A stretch of 5,881 nt of DNA. Source: Loktanella sp. (GTDB lineage: Bacteria > Pseudomonadota > Alphaproteobacteria > Rhodobacterales > Rhodobacteraceae). Of the stretch, positions 5,736-5,881 are shown one piece after another. The position numbers and the translations under genes are program-made. Each line of letters begins with the position of its first letter. Within the stretch, counting starts at the first letter, position 1. Location: assembly GCA_003551805.1 (NCBI GenBank), contig PUNR01000139.1, positions 1 through 5,881 on the forward strand, written 5' to 3'. The notes under the pieces were generated by a model. The model saw nothing but the letters and a program-made list of their open reading frames with translations, was not told the origin of the DNA and did not search any database.

Positions 5736-5881
5736 CTAAGCGTCGCGTGGCCAAATCCGCCCCTTCCGTGCCAGCCACCACGCCCTGCGCGGGTAATTCC
5801 CCGCCTTGACCCCGTAATGCGGGAACCGCTGATACCACGGAAACTTGCGCACCAGCCCGAACCCCGTCCCCGTAATTGCGC
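5736..5881 (-). CDS. 3' end of an unidentified gene (partial)
   Basis: A minus-strand frame enters from the right edge and runs 47 codons to a TAG at 5738-5736. The peptide is rich in aromatic and basic residues (FGLVRKFPWYQRFPHYG, then NYPRRAWWLARKGRIWPRDA at the C-terminus), has no low-complexity repeats, and uses GC-ending codons like the host genes. That makes it more protein-like than the two other open minus-strand frames over the same bases. It may be the tail of another glycan-related enzyme, given the adjoining glycosyltransferase, but I do not recognise the family. The stop codons of this gene and the GT8 gene are 5 bp apart, tail to tail, with no room for a terminator. Confidence 0.55.
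   Translation of the reverse strand, partial: AITGTGFGLVRKFPWYQRFPHYGVKAGNYPRRAWWLARKGRIWPRDA

Noticed and set aside
5656..5838. Minus-strand 60-codon frame spanning the GT8 3' end
   Set aside because: It overlaps the GT8 coding end by 75 bases and reads as Ala/Gly/Val low-complexity. The neighbouring frame ending at 5736 gives a more protein-like sequence and fits a clean convergent junction.

Overview
The window looks like chromosomal housekeeping DNA from an alphaproteobacterium, most likely of the Rhodobacteraceae (roseobacter) group. The evidence is moderate-to-high GC (about 54-57% in the parts I counted by hand), the wording of TrpA and YchF, and a tiny Ala/Pro-rich secreted peptide of a kind I associate with that family. 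This placement rests on recognised protein wording, not on a database search. I see no rRNA, tRNA, CRISPR array, insertion sequence or phage gene. No gene-free stretch exceeds 300 bases; the longest is 1275-1516 (242 bp).

Layout, left to right. (1) The 3' part of a major facilitator transporter gene (+), cut by the window edge, related to the YbjJ/MosC-like branch. (2) Converging on it, a 66-codon gene (-) for a small exported or membrane peptide, with a strong Shine-Dalgarno site and a clear intrinsic terminator between the two genes. (3) A 242-bp spacer containing a perfect 15-bp inverted repeat. (4) An FMN-dependent L-lactate/alpha-hydroxy-acid dehydrogenase gene (-, lldD-like). (5) trpA (-), 56 bp upstream of lldD on the same strand; a near-perfect 12-bp hairpin fills that gap and runs into the lldD ribosome binding site. 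(6) A divergent intergenic region of about 130 bp. (7) ychF (+), a conserved ribosome-associated ATPase/GTPase. (8) A family 8 glycosyltransferase gene (+) whose ATG overlaps the ychF stop codon by one base (TAATG), implying translational coupling. (9) The 3' end of an unidentified gene (-), converging on the glycosyltransferase gene with only 5 bp between stop codons.

There is no single coordinated pathway here. trpA carries out a late step of tryptophan synthesis and has no trpB beside it. The lactate dehydrogenase feeds carbon and electrons into central metabolism. ychF is a translation/stress factor that appears to carry a surface-sugar glycosyltransferase as a passenger in its transcript. 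The most unusual signal is inside the glycosyltransferase gene: GC falls from about 54% in its first half to about 42% in its second, suggesting a mosaic or recently acquired segment at the edge of a conserved gene block. I did not find evidence for a new multi-gene system.
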